DNA from: ZC4RG19 sp036279475
Lineage (GTDB): Bacteria > Actinomycetota > Acidimicrobiia > Acidimicrobiales > VFJN01
DNA: 27,390 nucleotides
NCBI GenBank assembly: GCA_036279475.1
Contig: DASUJB010000093.1
Location: 1 to 27,390, forward strand
Direction of reading: 5' to 3'
Shown: positions 1 through 6,972 of the stretch, one piece after another
Numbering within the stretch: the stretch's first letter is position 1
How the letters are laid out: each line of letters begins with the position of its first letter
The notes under the pieces: generated by a model
What the model saw: the letters and a program-made list of their open reading frames with translations, nothing else
Told to the model about the DNA's origin: nothing
The model's database searches: none
Position numbers and translations under genes: made by a program

Positions 1-31
1 CCCGGCTCCGTCGCCGGGGCCGGGAGCTCGG

Positions 32-196
32 TCACCCGCTGGGTGCCGGGCCCCGCATCGGGTCGCCGTCGCCCTCCTCGTCGTCGGCTCCCTCGATCTC
101 CTCGATGGCGGCCAGGGCCGCGTCCTGCTGGTCGACGATGCCCTCTCGCTCGGCGGCGGAGGGTGACTCGTCCTGGGGGTCGTGCGGATCCGTCAT
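32..196 (-). CDS. Small acidic protein, 54 aa, unknown function
   Basis: This short reading frame starts at ATG 196 and ends in TGA at 34-32. The product is strongly acidic and hydrophilic (MTDPHDPQDESPSAAERE at the N-terminus, then an EEIEGADDEEGDGD tract) and has no membrane segment. I do not recognise a family. The main support is a SigF-like promoter match (GTGT, 15 bp, GGGTAG) on the same strand at 206-230. It would place transcription about 3 nt before the ATG, so the mRNA may be nearly leaderless. A 6-bp hairpin at 1-18 lies just past the stop and could end transcription. The gene is divergent from the holin-like operon. It could be a chance frame, but the promoter and the charged composition argue for a real small stress protein. 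Confidence 0.5.
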   Translation of the reverse strand: MTDPHDPQDESPSAAEREGIVDQQDAALAAIEEIEGADDEEGDGDPMRGPAPSG

Positions 197-205
197 GGGC
201 GGGGG

Positions 206-230
206 CTACCCGCCGAGGGGCGGCCCACAC
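206..230 (-). promoter_or_regulatory. SigF/SigB-like promoter for the 54-aa gene
   Basis: On the minus strand GTGT (230-227), a 15-bp spacer and GGGTAG (211-206) match the actinobacterial SigF/SigB pattern GNNT-N14-16-GGGTA. The expected start of transcription is about position 199, next to the ATG at 196. Confidence 0.45.
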
Positions 231-292
231 CACGGAGCGCTGCCCGGTGCAGTGCGGCGCCGTGCCCGAGGGGGGAATCGCGGAGGAGCCGT

Positions 293-316
293 GTTTGGGA
301 CCCGCCGGTCGGGTAG
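293..316 (+). promoter_or_regulatory. SigF/SigB-like promoter for the 347-2129 envelope operon
   Basis: GTTT (293-296), a 14-bp spacer and GGGTAG (311-316) match the SigF/SigB-type promoter pattern. The inferred start near 322 leaves a leader of about 25 nt holding the GAGGAGG ribosome binding site at 332-338, which is a normal arrangement. Confidence 0.6.
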
Positions 317-346
317 ACGGCGCGCATCGAGCGAGGAGGTGCCGCC

Positions 347-1117
347 GTGGCAGACGAGACGATCACCGGCGATCGCAGCGCGAAGGACAAGGCGGCCGAG
401 GTCGCGGCGACGGCTGGCGACCAGGCGCGCGAGGTCGCCGGCACCGCCCGCAGCGAGGCGGCCGCGGTCGTGTCCGAGGCGGGGACCCAGGTCCGGGCCC
501 TGGCCGAGGAGGCGAGGACGGCCCTGCGTCGCCAGGCGGCCGACGGGGCCTCTCGGGCTGCCGAGGCCGTCGACCAGGTGGCCGGGCGGCTCCGGGCCCT
601 CGCCGCGGGCGACACGGAGGCGGCCGGCGACGTGCCCCGCTACGTCGGCGACCTCGGCGACCGCCTCGGCGGCGTGGCCGACCGGCTGCAGGAGCGCGGC
701 GTGGACGGGCTCGTCGACGACGTCCAGCGCTTCGCCCGCCGCCGCCCCGCCGTCTTCCTGGCGGCGGCGGCCGGTGCCGGGTTCGCCGCCGGCCGCCTGT
801 TCCGGGGAGCCCGGGCCGACGGCGGCACCTCGGGAGCCTCGGCGGGCGGTGGCAGGGGCGGCGGCTCCGGCACGGCGGCGACGGCCTCCGGCGGGCAGAT
901 CGGCTCCAGCCAGGGCGCCGCCGGCGGGACGACGACCGCCCTCCCCACCGGGGAGGTGGCCTTCGATGAGCAGCGACGGGCGGCCGAGCTGAGCGGGTTC
1001 CGGCCCGAGCCCGGCGACACGGGGGCGGAGCCGGCCGGGCCGGAGGGCGGGACCACGCCGGCCCCGACGCCCCACGGCGGCGCCACCGGCGAGACGGGCC
1101 GGGGTGGCGGTCGATGA
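347..1117 (+). CDS. YqjD/ElaB-like amphipathic helical protein with C-terminal anchor
   Basis: The 256-aa product starts at GTG 347, eight nt after a strong GAGGAGG site. Residues 10-130 are a long Ala/Glu/Arg-rich amphipathic helix region with no Cys. A short hydrophobic stretch at about 138-150 (FLAAAAGAGFAAGRLF) follows an RRRP motif. This layout resembles DUF883 (YqjD/ElaB) and DUF3618 proteins, where a helical part is tethered to the membrane. The last 100 residues are Gly/Pro-rich and look disordered. The stop overlaps the start of the holin-like gene (ATGA), so the two are probably translationally coupled. A SigF-like promoter lies upstream. A role in the envelope under stress is inference; the exact family is uncertain. 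Confidence 0.75.
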   Translation: MADETITGDRSAKDKAAEVAATAGDQAREVAGTARSEAAAVVSEAGTQVRALAEEARTALRRQAADGASRAAEAVDQVAGRLRALAAGDTEAAGDVPRYVGDLGDRLGGVADRLQERGVDGLVDDVQRFARRRPAVFLAAAAGAGFAAGRLFRGARADGGTSGASAGGGRGGGSGTAATASGGQIGSSQGAAGGTTTALPTGEVAFDEQRRAAELSGFRPEPGDTGAEPAGPEGGTTPAPTPHGGATGETGRGGGR

Positions 1118-1569
1118 GCACCCACGACCGCGGGGGCCTCGACCGGGAGCCGGCGGAGACCGCCGGCCGTCCCGGCCGGCCGGTGGACGTGGATCAGGCC
1201 AGCCTGGGTGAGCTGTTCGGCACCCTGACCTCGGACCTGGGCCAGCTGGTCCGGTCGGAGCTGGAGCTGGCCCGGGTGGAGATCCGCGAGGAGGCCGCCA
1301 AGGCGGGCCGGGCCGCGGGGATGCTGGTCGGCGGGGCGGTGGCCGCCGTGGTGGCCGTCATCCTGCTGGCCTCGGCGGCCGCCTGGGGGCTGGCCGAGGT
1401 CATCGACGCCGGTTGGGCCTTCCTCGTCGTGGGGGTGGTCGTGGCGGCCGTGGCGACGGGCCTCGCCCTGTCCGGCCGGCGCCGCCTGCAAGAGGTGCGC
1501 CCCGTCCCCGAGCAGACCGTCGACACCCTCAAGGAGGACGCCCGATGGGCAAGAGCGCAAGTGAAGTGA
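1114..1569 (+). CDS. Holin-like membrane protein (Phage_holin_3_6 type)
   Basis: The 151-aa protein has an N-terminal cytosolic region, an amphipathic helix at about 32-68 containing LGQLVRSELELARVEIREEA, and two hydrophobic segments at about 69-92 and 98-122. The helix-TM-TM plan and the SELELAR motif are typical of the actinobacterial 'phage holin family' (PF07332-like), which are chromosomal envelope proteins and not phage lysis genes. There are no phage genes nearby. The gene overlaps the preceding gene by 4 nt and the next (DUF3618) by 25 nt, so all three form one operon. The pairing of holin-like and DUF3618 genes is common in actinomycetes. Biochemical function is unknown. Confidence 0.85.
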   Translation: MSTHDRGGLDREPAETAGRPGRPVDVDQASLGELFGTLTSDLGQLVRSELELARVEIREEAAKAGRAAGMLVGGAVAAVVAVILLASAAAWGLAEVIDAGWAFLVVGVVVAAVATGLALSGRRRLQEVRPVPEQTVDTLKEDARWARAQVK

Positions 1570-2129
1570 GGTCCGAGATCGAGGGGACCCGCAGGGAGAT
1601 GTCCGACGCGATCGACGCCATCGCCGACCGCACCAGCCCGGGCCGCGTCGTCGAGCGCCGGCGCCGGCGGATGGCGGACGGCTGGCGCTCGGTGCGGGAG
1701 CGGGTCATGGGCCGGGCCCAGGACACCTACGGGTCCGCCACCGGCGCCGCCCAGGGGGTGGCGGGCAGCGCCCGCGACACGGCCAGCTCGGTGGCCGGCA
1801 CGGCCCGGGAGGCGCCGGAGAGGCTGCTGGAGCAGGCCCAGGGCAACCCCGTGGCCGCCGGGGTCATCGCCTTCGGCGGCGGGCTTCTCCTGGCCTCCCT
1901 GCTGCCGCCGAGCCAGGCCGAGCAGCGGGTGGCCGGGCAGGTCGTCGACCAGGCGGCGCCCCTGCGCGACGAGTTGGCGCGAGCCGGCCAGCAGGTCGTC
2001 GACGAGGTACGGACGACGGCACAGGAGGGTGCCGAGCAGGTGAGGCAGCGCACGTCGGAGGCAGCGGAGAACGTGCAGGGCGACGTCCGCTCCTCGGCCG
2101 GCACTGTCGCCGAGCAGGCCGGCCAGTGA
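1545..2129 (+). CDS. DUF3618 family protein
   Basis: I place the start at ATG 1545, preceded by AAGGAGG at 1531-1537, giving 194 aa. The N-terminus (ASEVRSEIEGTRREMSDAID, followed by AIADRTSPGRVV) is the hallmark of DUF3618: a short helix that begins I-E-x-T-R-x-x-M/L and ends near an RTSPGR turn. Helical Ala/Gly/Ser-rich sequence follows, then one hydrophobic segment at about 105-124 (NPVAAGVIAFGGGLLLASLL) and a second amphipathic helix to the end. It is the last gene of the operon starting at 347. DUF3618 proteins are small membrane-associated proteins of unknown function. Confidence 0.85.
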   Translation: MGKSASEVRSEIEGTRREMSDAIDAIADRTSPGRVVERRRRRMADGWRSVRERVMGRAQDTYGSATGAAQGVAGSARDTASSVAGTAREAPERLLEQAQGNPVAAGVIAFGGGLLLASLLPPSQAEQRVAGQVVDQAAPLRDELARAGQQVVDEVRTTAQEGAEQVRQRTSEAAENVQGDVRSSAGTVAEQAGQ

Positions 2130-2225
2130 CACCCGCCCCCCCCCTTCCCCGCGCCGGGCCCCCTGGCGAGGGCGCCCCGCCCGACGGCTTCCCGGCGCCG
2201 GCCGCCGGGCGCCGGTGGTGACCAC

Positions 2226-2423
2226 GTGGCCGAGCTGATCGTCGTGCTCGTGGCCGTGGCCCTCGTCGCCGCCGTCGCGTGGCTCGTCACCGGGCCCCGG
2301 GCCCGTCCCCGCTCCCCCCACGACCAGCCGGAGGTCACCCGCACCGATCCGGTGCCGCCACCCGACCCGTCCCGCCCCGTTCCCGGCTCGCGACCGTTCC
2401 GCCGCCGCCGGGGCAGACCCTGA
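2226..2423 (+). CDS. Small single-pass membrane protein, 65 aa
   Basis: GTG 2226 is the only usable start in this frame. The product opens with a clean hydrophobic segment (ELIVVLVAVALVAAVAWLV, residues 3-21), followed by a Pro/Arg-rich hydrophilic tail ending in RRRRGRP. This is the architecture of a small N-anchored membrane protein with its tail in the cytosol. It sits between the envelope operon and the ferritin-like gene, on the same strand, with no clear promoter of its own. No ribosome binding site is obvious. No family is recognised, and at this length in GC-rich DNA the call is moderate. Confidence 0.45.
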   Translation: MAELIVVLVAVALVAAVAWLVTGPRARPRSPHDQPEVTRTDPVPPPDPSRPVPGSRPFRRRRGRP

Positions 2424-2455
2424 CCCACCCCGTGCAGGAAAGAGAGATCCAGACC

Positions 2456-3679
2456 ATGTCGTTCAACCCCCTCGAGCAGCCGGGCATCCCCGTCGAGGAC
2501 CAGTTCCGCAACTGGTCCGAGCTGAACGTGACGCCCTTCGACAAGCGCACGGTGGACCCCTACACGCGCACCCGGGCGATCCTCATGAACGGGATCGAGG
2601 TCGAGGCCATCCTGTTCTCGCACCAGTTCGCCCGGCACACCGACAACCTCGAGCTGAAGCGGGCGCTGGCCCGGAGCCGCCGGGTCGACGCCCAGCAGCA
2701 GAAGGTGGTCAACGGGCTCAACCCCGGGGACCAGACGCCCCTCGAGACCACCATCGGCTACGAGCAGGTGGCGGTGGACCTGACGGCGTGGCTGGCGCGC
2801 CACGAGCCCGATCCCAAGATCAAGCAGGCCCTCGACTTCGCCCTGCTCGAGGACTTCGACCACCTCTACCGCTACAGCAACCTCTATGACCTGCTGTACG
2901 GGGGCCACGCCGACGAGCTGACCCAGCACCTGACCGAGATCACGCCGGGCCGTCCCACGTTCGCCCACCACCGCCATCCCGACGACGAGGTCAGGACGCA
3001 CTTCGAGACCCACACGGCGGACCCGCTCACCCGCATGCACGTGATGACCATCATCGCCGGCGAGCAGCAGACGATGAACTTCTACATGAACCACGGGACC
3101 GACTGGATCGAGCCCATCGCCCGGGGCCTCTACGCCGAGATCGCCATGGTCGAGGAGCAGCACGTGACCCACTACGAGTCACTGCTCGACCCCCTCGACT
3201 CGTGGCTCGCCATGTGGGTGTGCCACGAGTACCACGAGGTCTACATGTACTGGTCGATGCTCCAGCACGAGAGCGACCGCCGCATCAAGGCGATCTGGGA
3301 GCTGGGGCTCAACATGGAGCTCGGGCAGCTCCAGGTGGCGTGCGACTTCATGCGGCGCCTGGAGGGCCGTGACCCGGCCGACCTGCTGCCCGGCTCCCTG
3401 CCCGCCACGCCCATCACCTTCGAGCCCAACAAGGACTACGTGCGCCAGGTGCTGGCGACCACGGTCGACCTGCGCACCGACGGGACCGAGTACGTGCCGA
3501 TCGGCGAGCTGCCGCCCGACCACCGGTACTTCGAGTACCAGCGCACGGTCAACGAGGGAGGTGTCCCGAGCGAGCAGGTCGTCGACGAGGTCCGGGCCCG
3601 CGACGGGCGCGACTACCGCGACGAGACCGAGGGCGAGAACCCCGTGCCCGACCTCCGCCAGCCGGCGAAGGCCCGCTGA
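2456..3679 (+). CDS. Large ferritin-like di-iron protein, 407 aa
   Basis: The start at ATG 2456 follows a purine-rich AGGAAAGAGAGA site. The protein is mostly helical and rich in His, Glu and Tyr, unlike its neighbours. Likely metal ligands are regularly spaced: E48/E50 and H56, E103, E132/D133 with H136, E203 (GEQQ), the E-E-Q-H motif at 233-236, and H257/E258/H260/E261 (CHEYHE). Glu with ExxH pairs on successive long helices are the ferritin-like/bacterioferritin di-iron pattern. At 407 aa it is about twice the size of a ferritin, so it probably holds two helical bundles. It is followed after 32 nt by a second ferritin-like gene. Iron oxidation/storage or peroxide detoxification is inference. 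Confidence 0.75.
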   Translation: MSFNPLEQPGIPVEDQFRNWSELNVTPFDKRTVDPYTRTRAILMNGIEVEAILFSHQFARHTDNLELKRALARSRRVDAQQQKVVNGLNPGDQTPLETTIGYEQVAVDLTAWLARHEPDPKIKQALDFALLEDFDHLYRYSNLYDLLYGGHADELTQHLTEITPGRPTFAHHRHPDDEVRTHFETHTADPLTRMHVMTIIAGEQQTMNFYMNHGTDWIEPIARGLYAEIAMVEEQHVTHYESLLDPLDSWLAMWVCHEYHEVYMYWSMLQHESDRRIKAIWELGLNMELGQLQVACDFMRRLEGRDPADLLPGSLPATPITFEPNKDYVRQVLATTVDLRTDGTEYVPIGELPPDHRYFEYQRTVNEGGVPSEQVVDEVRARDGRDYRDETEGENPVPDLRQPAKAR

Positions 3680-3711
3680 GAGATCGCCGAGACAGGAAGA
3701 GACACCGAACC

Positions 3712-4407
3712 ATGCCGACCCTCATCCCCACCCCTGCGTCCGGCGCCCGCTCCGAGCCCCAGGGCATGACCCACGTCGATCCCGTCCGGGTCCTCCCCGG
3801 GAGCGAGAAGGAGGCCTTCCTGGCCGGGAGCGGCCTGAACGGGCCCTTCGTCGCCGACCTGCTGAGCGACATGACCGCCCACGAGCGGGGGGGCGCCGCC
3901 CTCTACCGCTCCGTGGCGGGACGGACCAACAACCCGGTGCTGAAGCAGCGGTACACGCACTTCGGGAACCAGACCGTCGAGCACGTCGACGTGCTGGAGA
4001 CCCTTGTCGCCCGCCTGGGCGGCGACCCCGGCTACGTCAGCCCGGCCGCCCGGGCCACCGAGAGGGCCGCCCTCAACCTGGTGGAGTCCACGTTCCTCCT
4101 GGCCGGGTCCGTGGACCTGATGACCCAGGAGCTGGTGATGCTGGACGCCGTCCTCCTGGCCGAGGCCAAGGACCACGCCAACTGGGCCGGGCTGGCCCAG
4201 CTGGCGCCCGAGTTCCCCGCCGGCGACATCCGCACCGCGGTGGAGGAGGCCGTCGACCGGGTCGTGCCGGAGGAGGACGAGCACGTGGGCTGGGCCCAGG
4301 ACATGCGGACCAAGCTGATCAGCGCCCAGGTCAAGAGCGGTGCGATGCAGACCGTGGCGGCCAAGGCCGAGGAGGCGGTGGCCCGCATCCAGGGGCTCTT
4401 CGCATGA
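3712..4407 (+). CDS. Ferritin-like domain protein, 231 aa
   Basis: The start is ATG 3712, with AGGAAGAG about 12 nt upstream. The protein shows a four-helix ferritin-like layout: H57-E58 in the first helix (MTAHERGGAALY), E90-H91 in the second (QTVEHVDVLETL), an E/D/H set in the third (TQELVMLDAVLLAEAKDHANW) and an E-D-E-H motif in the fourth (EEDEHVGWAQDM). These positions suit a di-iron or Mn/Fe site. The motif G-G-D-P after helix two is common in the broader family. It overlaps the next small gene by 4 nt (ATGA), so the two are coupled. With the 2456 gene it forms an iron- or oxidant-handling operon. Substrate is not known. Confidence 0.75.
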   Translation: MPTLIPTPASGARSEPQGMTHVDPVRVLPGSEKEAFLAGSGLNGPFVADLLSDMTAHERGGAALYRSVAGRTNNPVLKQRYTHFGNQTVEHVDVLETLVARLGGDPGYVSPAARATERAALNLVESTFLLAGSVDLMTQELVMLDAVLLAEAKDHANWAGLAQLAPEFPAGDIRTAVEEAVDRVVPEEDEHVGWAQDMRTKLISAQVKSGAMQTVAAKAEEAVARIQGLFA

Positions 4408-4601
4408 GCGACGTGGCCCGCGGTCCCGAGGACCCCGAGGTCCCCGAGGCCGATGCCCTCGACCAGCAGCGGGAGGTGTCGCCCAGCATCGAGGGCGCCG
4501 AGGGCGCGGCGGCCGGCGGCCGTCCGGCCACCGAGGATCCCGAGGTCCCCGAGGCCGACGCCCTGGAGCAGGCCCAGGAGGTCCCCACTCCCGACGAGTG
4601 A
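4404..4601 (+). CDS. Small acidic protein with duplicated DPEVPEADALxQ motif
   Basis: The 65-aa product starts at ATG 4404 inside the stop of the ferritin-like gene. It contains two copies of a 17-residue block, at residues 9-25 and 44-60: EDPEVPEADALDQQREV and EDPEVPEADALEQAQEV. The blocks are 35 residues apart, joined by a Gly/Ala/Ser-rich linker. There is no membrane segment or Cys, and the composition suggests a disordered peptide with two short docking motifs. The tight coupling to two ferritin-like genes and the terminator 5 nt after the stop suggest it works with those proteins, for example as an adaptor. I know of no function for it. Confidence 0.65.
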   Translation: MSDVARGPEDPEVPEADALDQQREVSPSIEGAEGAAAGGRPATEDPEVPEADALEQAQEVPTPDE

Positions 4602-4605
4602 GCCC

Positions 4606-4650
4606 CGCCGGCGGAGCCCTCGCGTCCCTCTGGGGAGGGCTCCGCCGGCG
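4606..4650 (+). terminator. Strong intrinsic hairpin terminator
   Basis: A perfect 16-bp GC-rich stem (4606-4621 pairing with 4635-4650) encloses a 13-nt loop. It lies 5 nt after the stop of the 4404 gene and closes the ferritin-like operon. No T-run follows, as is usual in GC-rich actinomycetes. The rest of 4651-4793 holds no gene that I can see. Confidence 0.7.
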
Positions 4651-4793
4651 CGGACGTCCGGCGCCGGCGTCGGATCGGCCGGCGGGGCAGGCCGGCGGGG
4701 ATCCACCGGCGACGCGTCGGGCCCCACTGCCGCCCCTCCGGGGCGGGCGAGATCAGCGCGGCTGGAGGCCGGTCCGGGGGGTAGGAAGGCGAC

Positions 4794-5396
4794 ATGAGCA
4801 GTGGAGCGTGGGCGATGGTCGCAGTGGCGGCCATCGCGGTGGGAACGTTGGCGTTCCTGGTGGCGGCGACCGTGCGCAGCATCGTCGTGCAGCGGACCCC
4901 GGGTCGCAGCGTGTGGCGCGAGTTCGGCCTAGGCCTCGTCCTGATGGCCCTGTTCGCCTCCTCGTGGCTGGCCCAGGGCGTGGCCCAGTGGCAGACCTAC
5001 ACGGACGAGCAGCGCGAGCACGGCGAGTCGGCCGAGGTCGGCGACTTCACGGCCGAGTTCGCCCAGTCGACCCTGGAGAACTGGCAGTCGGAGTTCCTGC
5101 AGCTGTTCTCGTTCGTCGTGCTGGCCGCCCTCTACATCCACAAGGGGAGCGCCGAGTCCAAGGACGGTAGCGAGAAGGTCGAGGCCGCCCTCCGGCGGAT
5201 AGAGGAGCGGCTGGACACCCTGCCTCCGTCGGCCCCGTCCGCTCCGCCCGACCGCTGGAAGCTGCCGGAGACGCCTCTCGAGGTCGACGACGAGTCGCTC
5301 GCCCGGGACCGGGGGCCGCTCGCGCCGGAGCCACCGGGGGGCGACGAGGGGCCGGGGACCGTCGCCGACGGTCCCGACGGCCTCCTCCGACGCTGA
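4794..5396 (+). CDS. DUF6766-like membrane protein
   Basis: The 200-aa protein starts at ATG 4794 after GGAAGG. It has three hydrophobic segments: about 5-30, 46-62 (LGLVLMALFASSWLAQG) and 100-116 (LFSFVVLAALYIHKG). The central motif STLENWQSEFLQLFSFV and the following KGSAESKD are characteristic of the DUF6766 group of small actinobacterial and proteobacterial membrane proteins. A charged helix (EKVEAALRRIEERLD) and a Pro-rich tail finish the protein. GGGTAG occurs at 4779-4784, but it lies so close to the ATG that it would clash with the ribosome binding site, so I do not call it a promoter. A GGGACCGTC hairpin at 5355-5375, near the 3' end of the gene, may weaken readthrough. Confidence 0.75.
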   Translation: MSSGAWAMVAVAAIAVGTLAFLVAATVRSIVVQRTPGRSVWREFGLGLVLMALFASSWLAQGVAQWQTYTDEQREHGESAEVGDFTAEFAQSTLENWQSEFLQLFSFVVLAALYIHKGSAESKDGSEKVEAALRRIEERLDTLPPSAPSAPPDRWKLPETPLEVDDESLARDRGPLAPEPPGGDEGPGTVADGPDGLLRR

Positions 5397-5467
5397 CGAC
5401 CGGGGGTCGGGGGCGAGGGACGAGCCGGTAGGGTCCGCTCGGCGGTGCGGCGCGACCGGGAGGGTCC

Positions 5468-5530
5468 ATGACCATGCGAGAGGCCAGGAGGGGATCGCCG
5501 CCGGGCGTGCCCGGCAGGGCGTGCACGTGA
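5468..5530 (+). CDS. Possible 20-aa leader peptide overlapping the phosphatase start
   Basis: ATG 5468 has a good ribosome binding site (GGGAGGG at 5459-5465) and reads 20 codons (MTMREARRGSPPGVPGRACT) to a TGA at 5528-5530. That stop overlaps GTG 5527 of the phosphatase frame in the form GTGA. The phosphatase has no good binding site of its own. The leader may therefore load ribosomes for the phosphatase by translational coupling. The alternative is a frameshift or sequencing error that has split off the true N-terminus. Confidence 0.3.
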   Translation: MTMREARRGSPPGVPGRACT

Positions 5531-6708
5531 GGGTCGGTCCCGAGGACGACCCCGTCGCCTGGCTGATCGACACGTCGCACCTGCTGCCTCCCCACGAGCT
5601 CGGTCCGGTCGTGGCCCGGGCCCTGGCGGCGTGCGGTGCCACCGACGTGGCGCTCCACCTCATCGACCACGACGAGCGACGCCTGAACCGCCTGTGGCCC
5701 CCGGCCGCGGGCAGCGCGTCGATCGAGGTGGACGGCACGGTGGCGGGTGCTGCCTACGCTGCTGGCAGGACCCGTGCCGAGGCGTTGGAGGGCGCCGCCC
5801 GCCAGTGGGTGCCGCTGCTCGACGGCACCGCCCGCCTCGGCGTCGTGGCCGTGGACCTCCCTGCCCCGAGCCCCCACCCTGCCCTGGTGGCGCAGGTCGA
5901 GCGCGTGGTGGCCCTGGCCGCCGAGCTGCTCGTGGCCAAGGAGCAGTACACCGACGACTTCGAGGTGGCGCGCCGTTGCCGGCCCATGACGTTGGCCGCC
6001 GAGCTGCAGCGGTCGAACCTGCCGCCGGACGCCCTGGTGACGCCGGCGGTGGCCGTGGCCGGCATCCTGCAACCGGCGTACGCGGTGGCGGGTGACAGCT
6101 TCGACTACGCCCTCGGAGCGGCGGGGCTCGACGTGGCGGTCCTGGACTCGGTGGGCCACGACCTGGCATCGGCCCTCGTGTCCCACCTCGTGCAGGGAAG
6201 CCTCAGGAACAGCCGCCGGCGGGGCCTCGACCTCGTCGAGTCCTACGAGGTGGCCGACGCCACCCTGGCGTCGATGTACCCCGACCACCGCTTCGCCACC
6301 GCTGCCTTCGGCCACCTCGACCCGGCGACCGGCTCGTTCCGGTGGGTGTCGGCCGGGCATCCGGCGCCGTTGGTCGTCCGCGGCAACGAGGTGACGGGCG
6401 AGGCGTCCACCGTGGCGACGATGCCCATCGGCCTGCGCCACACCGGCGTGCCCGCCGTCAACCAGGTGGACCTCGCGCCAGGCGACTCCCTGGTGCTCTA
6501 CACCGACGGTGTCACCGAGGGCGGCGCCCGAGGGGGCGAGCGCTTCGGCCTGGAGCGGTTCGTGGACGTCCTCGAGCGCGTCCTCGACGAGGCGGTGCCG
6601 CCGGCCGAGGTGCTGCGGCGCCTCGGCCACGCCGTGCTGGCGCACAGCGCCTACGAGCTGCACGACGACACGACGATCGTGCTGGTGCAGCGCCGGCGCC
6701 AGCCCTGA
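5521..6708 (+). CDS. SpoIIE/RsbU-type PP2C serine phosphatase
   Basis: The protein (395 aa from GTG 5521, or 393 aa from GTG 5527) has a GAF-like N-terminal part (about 10-140) and a PP2C-SpoIIE domain (about 165-390). Metal-binding positions are present: D192 and D195 (GDSFDY), D209 (DSVGHD), D329 (LYTDGVTE) and D382 (DDTTIVLV). The motifs differ slightly from the usual GGDxYD and DxxGHG, but the acids are kept, so I expect an active enzyme. In partner-switching systems such phosphatases dephosphorylate an STAS anti-anti-sigma factor and so release a SigB/SigF-type sigma. Two such sigma factors and a kinase lie within 8 kb. The start is uncertain because the best binding site belongs to an overlapping leader frame. 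Confidence 0.85.
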   Translation: MHVRVGPEDDPVAWLIDTSHLLPPHELGPVVARALAACGATDVALHLIDHDERRLNRLWPPAAGSASIEVDGTVAGAAYAAGRTRAEALEGAARQWVPLLDGTARLGVVAVDLPAPSPHPALVAQVERVVALAAELLVAKEQYTDDFEVARRCRPMTLAAELQRSNLPPDALVTPAVAVAGILQPAYAVAGDSFDYALGAAGLDVAVLDSVGHDLASALVSHLVQGSLRNSRRRGLDLVESYEVADATLASMYPDHRFATAAFGHLDPATGSFRWVSAGHPAPLVVRGNEVTGEASTVATMPIGLRHTGVPAVNQVDLAPGDSLVLYTDGVTEGGARGGERFGLERFVDVLERVLDEAVPPAEVLRRLGHAVLAHSAYELHDDTTIVLVQRRRQP

Positions 6709-6738
6709 GCCGGCGGCGCCCGGGCCCTCGGCGTCGGT

Positions 6739-6969
6739 TCAGGTCCGACGTTCGTCGGTGGGGAGCCGGTCGGGCCGGTCCTCGTGGGACCGCTCGGCGA
6801 ACCGCCGCTCGGCCTCGTCGACGTCGCCGCCCGTCTCGTCGAGCAGCCGGTCGACCTCCTCGTCGTCCTCGGACGCCTGCTGGCCGATCCAGTCGTCGAC
6901 GGTGCTGTTGGGCGGTTCGACGACCTCGCCCTGCTCGTTGCGCTCGGCGGGGGTCTCCTCGGGTGCCAT
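6739..6969 (-). CDS. Small acidic protein downstream of the CBS gene
   Basis: The 76-aa product starts at ATG 6969, 3 nt after the stop of the CBS-domain gene, so the two form an operon. It is hydrophilic and acidic. The middle part (VVEPPNSTVDDWIGQQ) looks like a conserved motif; a charged helical segment (SEDDEEVDRLLDETGGDVDEAERRF) follows. There is no signal peptide or membrane segment. I do not recognise a named family. The close linkage to the CBS gene under a SigF-like promoter suggests a shared stress role. The gene is convergent with the phosphatase gene, with 30 nt between the stops. Confidence 0.6.
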   Translation of the reverse strand: MAPEETPAERNEQGEVVEPPNSTVDDWIGQQASEDDEEVDRLLDETGGDVDEAERRFAERSHEDRPDRLPTDERRT

Positions 6970-6972
6970 GGC

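Noticed and set aside
1114..1569. Holin-like gene as a sign of a prophage
   Set aside because: No capsid, tail, integrase, lysin or att site is present; this holin-like family is a normal chromosomal companion of DUF3618 genes.
4760..4784. GGCT-N15-GGGTAG before the DUF6766-like gene
   Set aside because: The -10 would be only 9 nt from the ATG and overlaps the ribosome binding site, so it cannot serve both roles; the -35 box is weak.
5426..5431. CGGTAG upstream of the phosphatase as a stress promoter
   Set aside because: The -10 has a mismatch and no acceptable -35 is present at 14-16 bp.
5047..6663. 538-codon open frame on the minus strand opposite the phosphatase
   Set aside because: It lies opposite a gene with intact SpoIIE motifs and spans two real genes; the translation is low-complexity.
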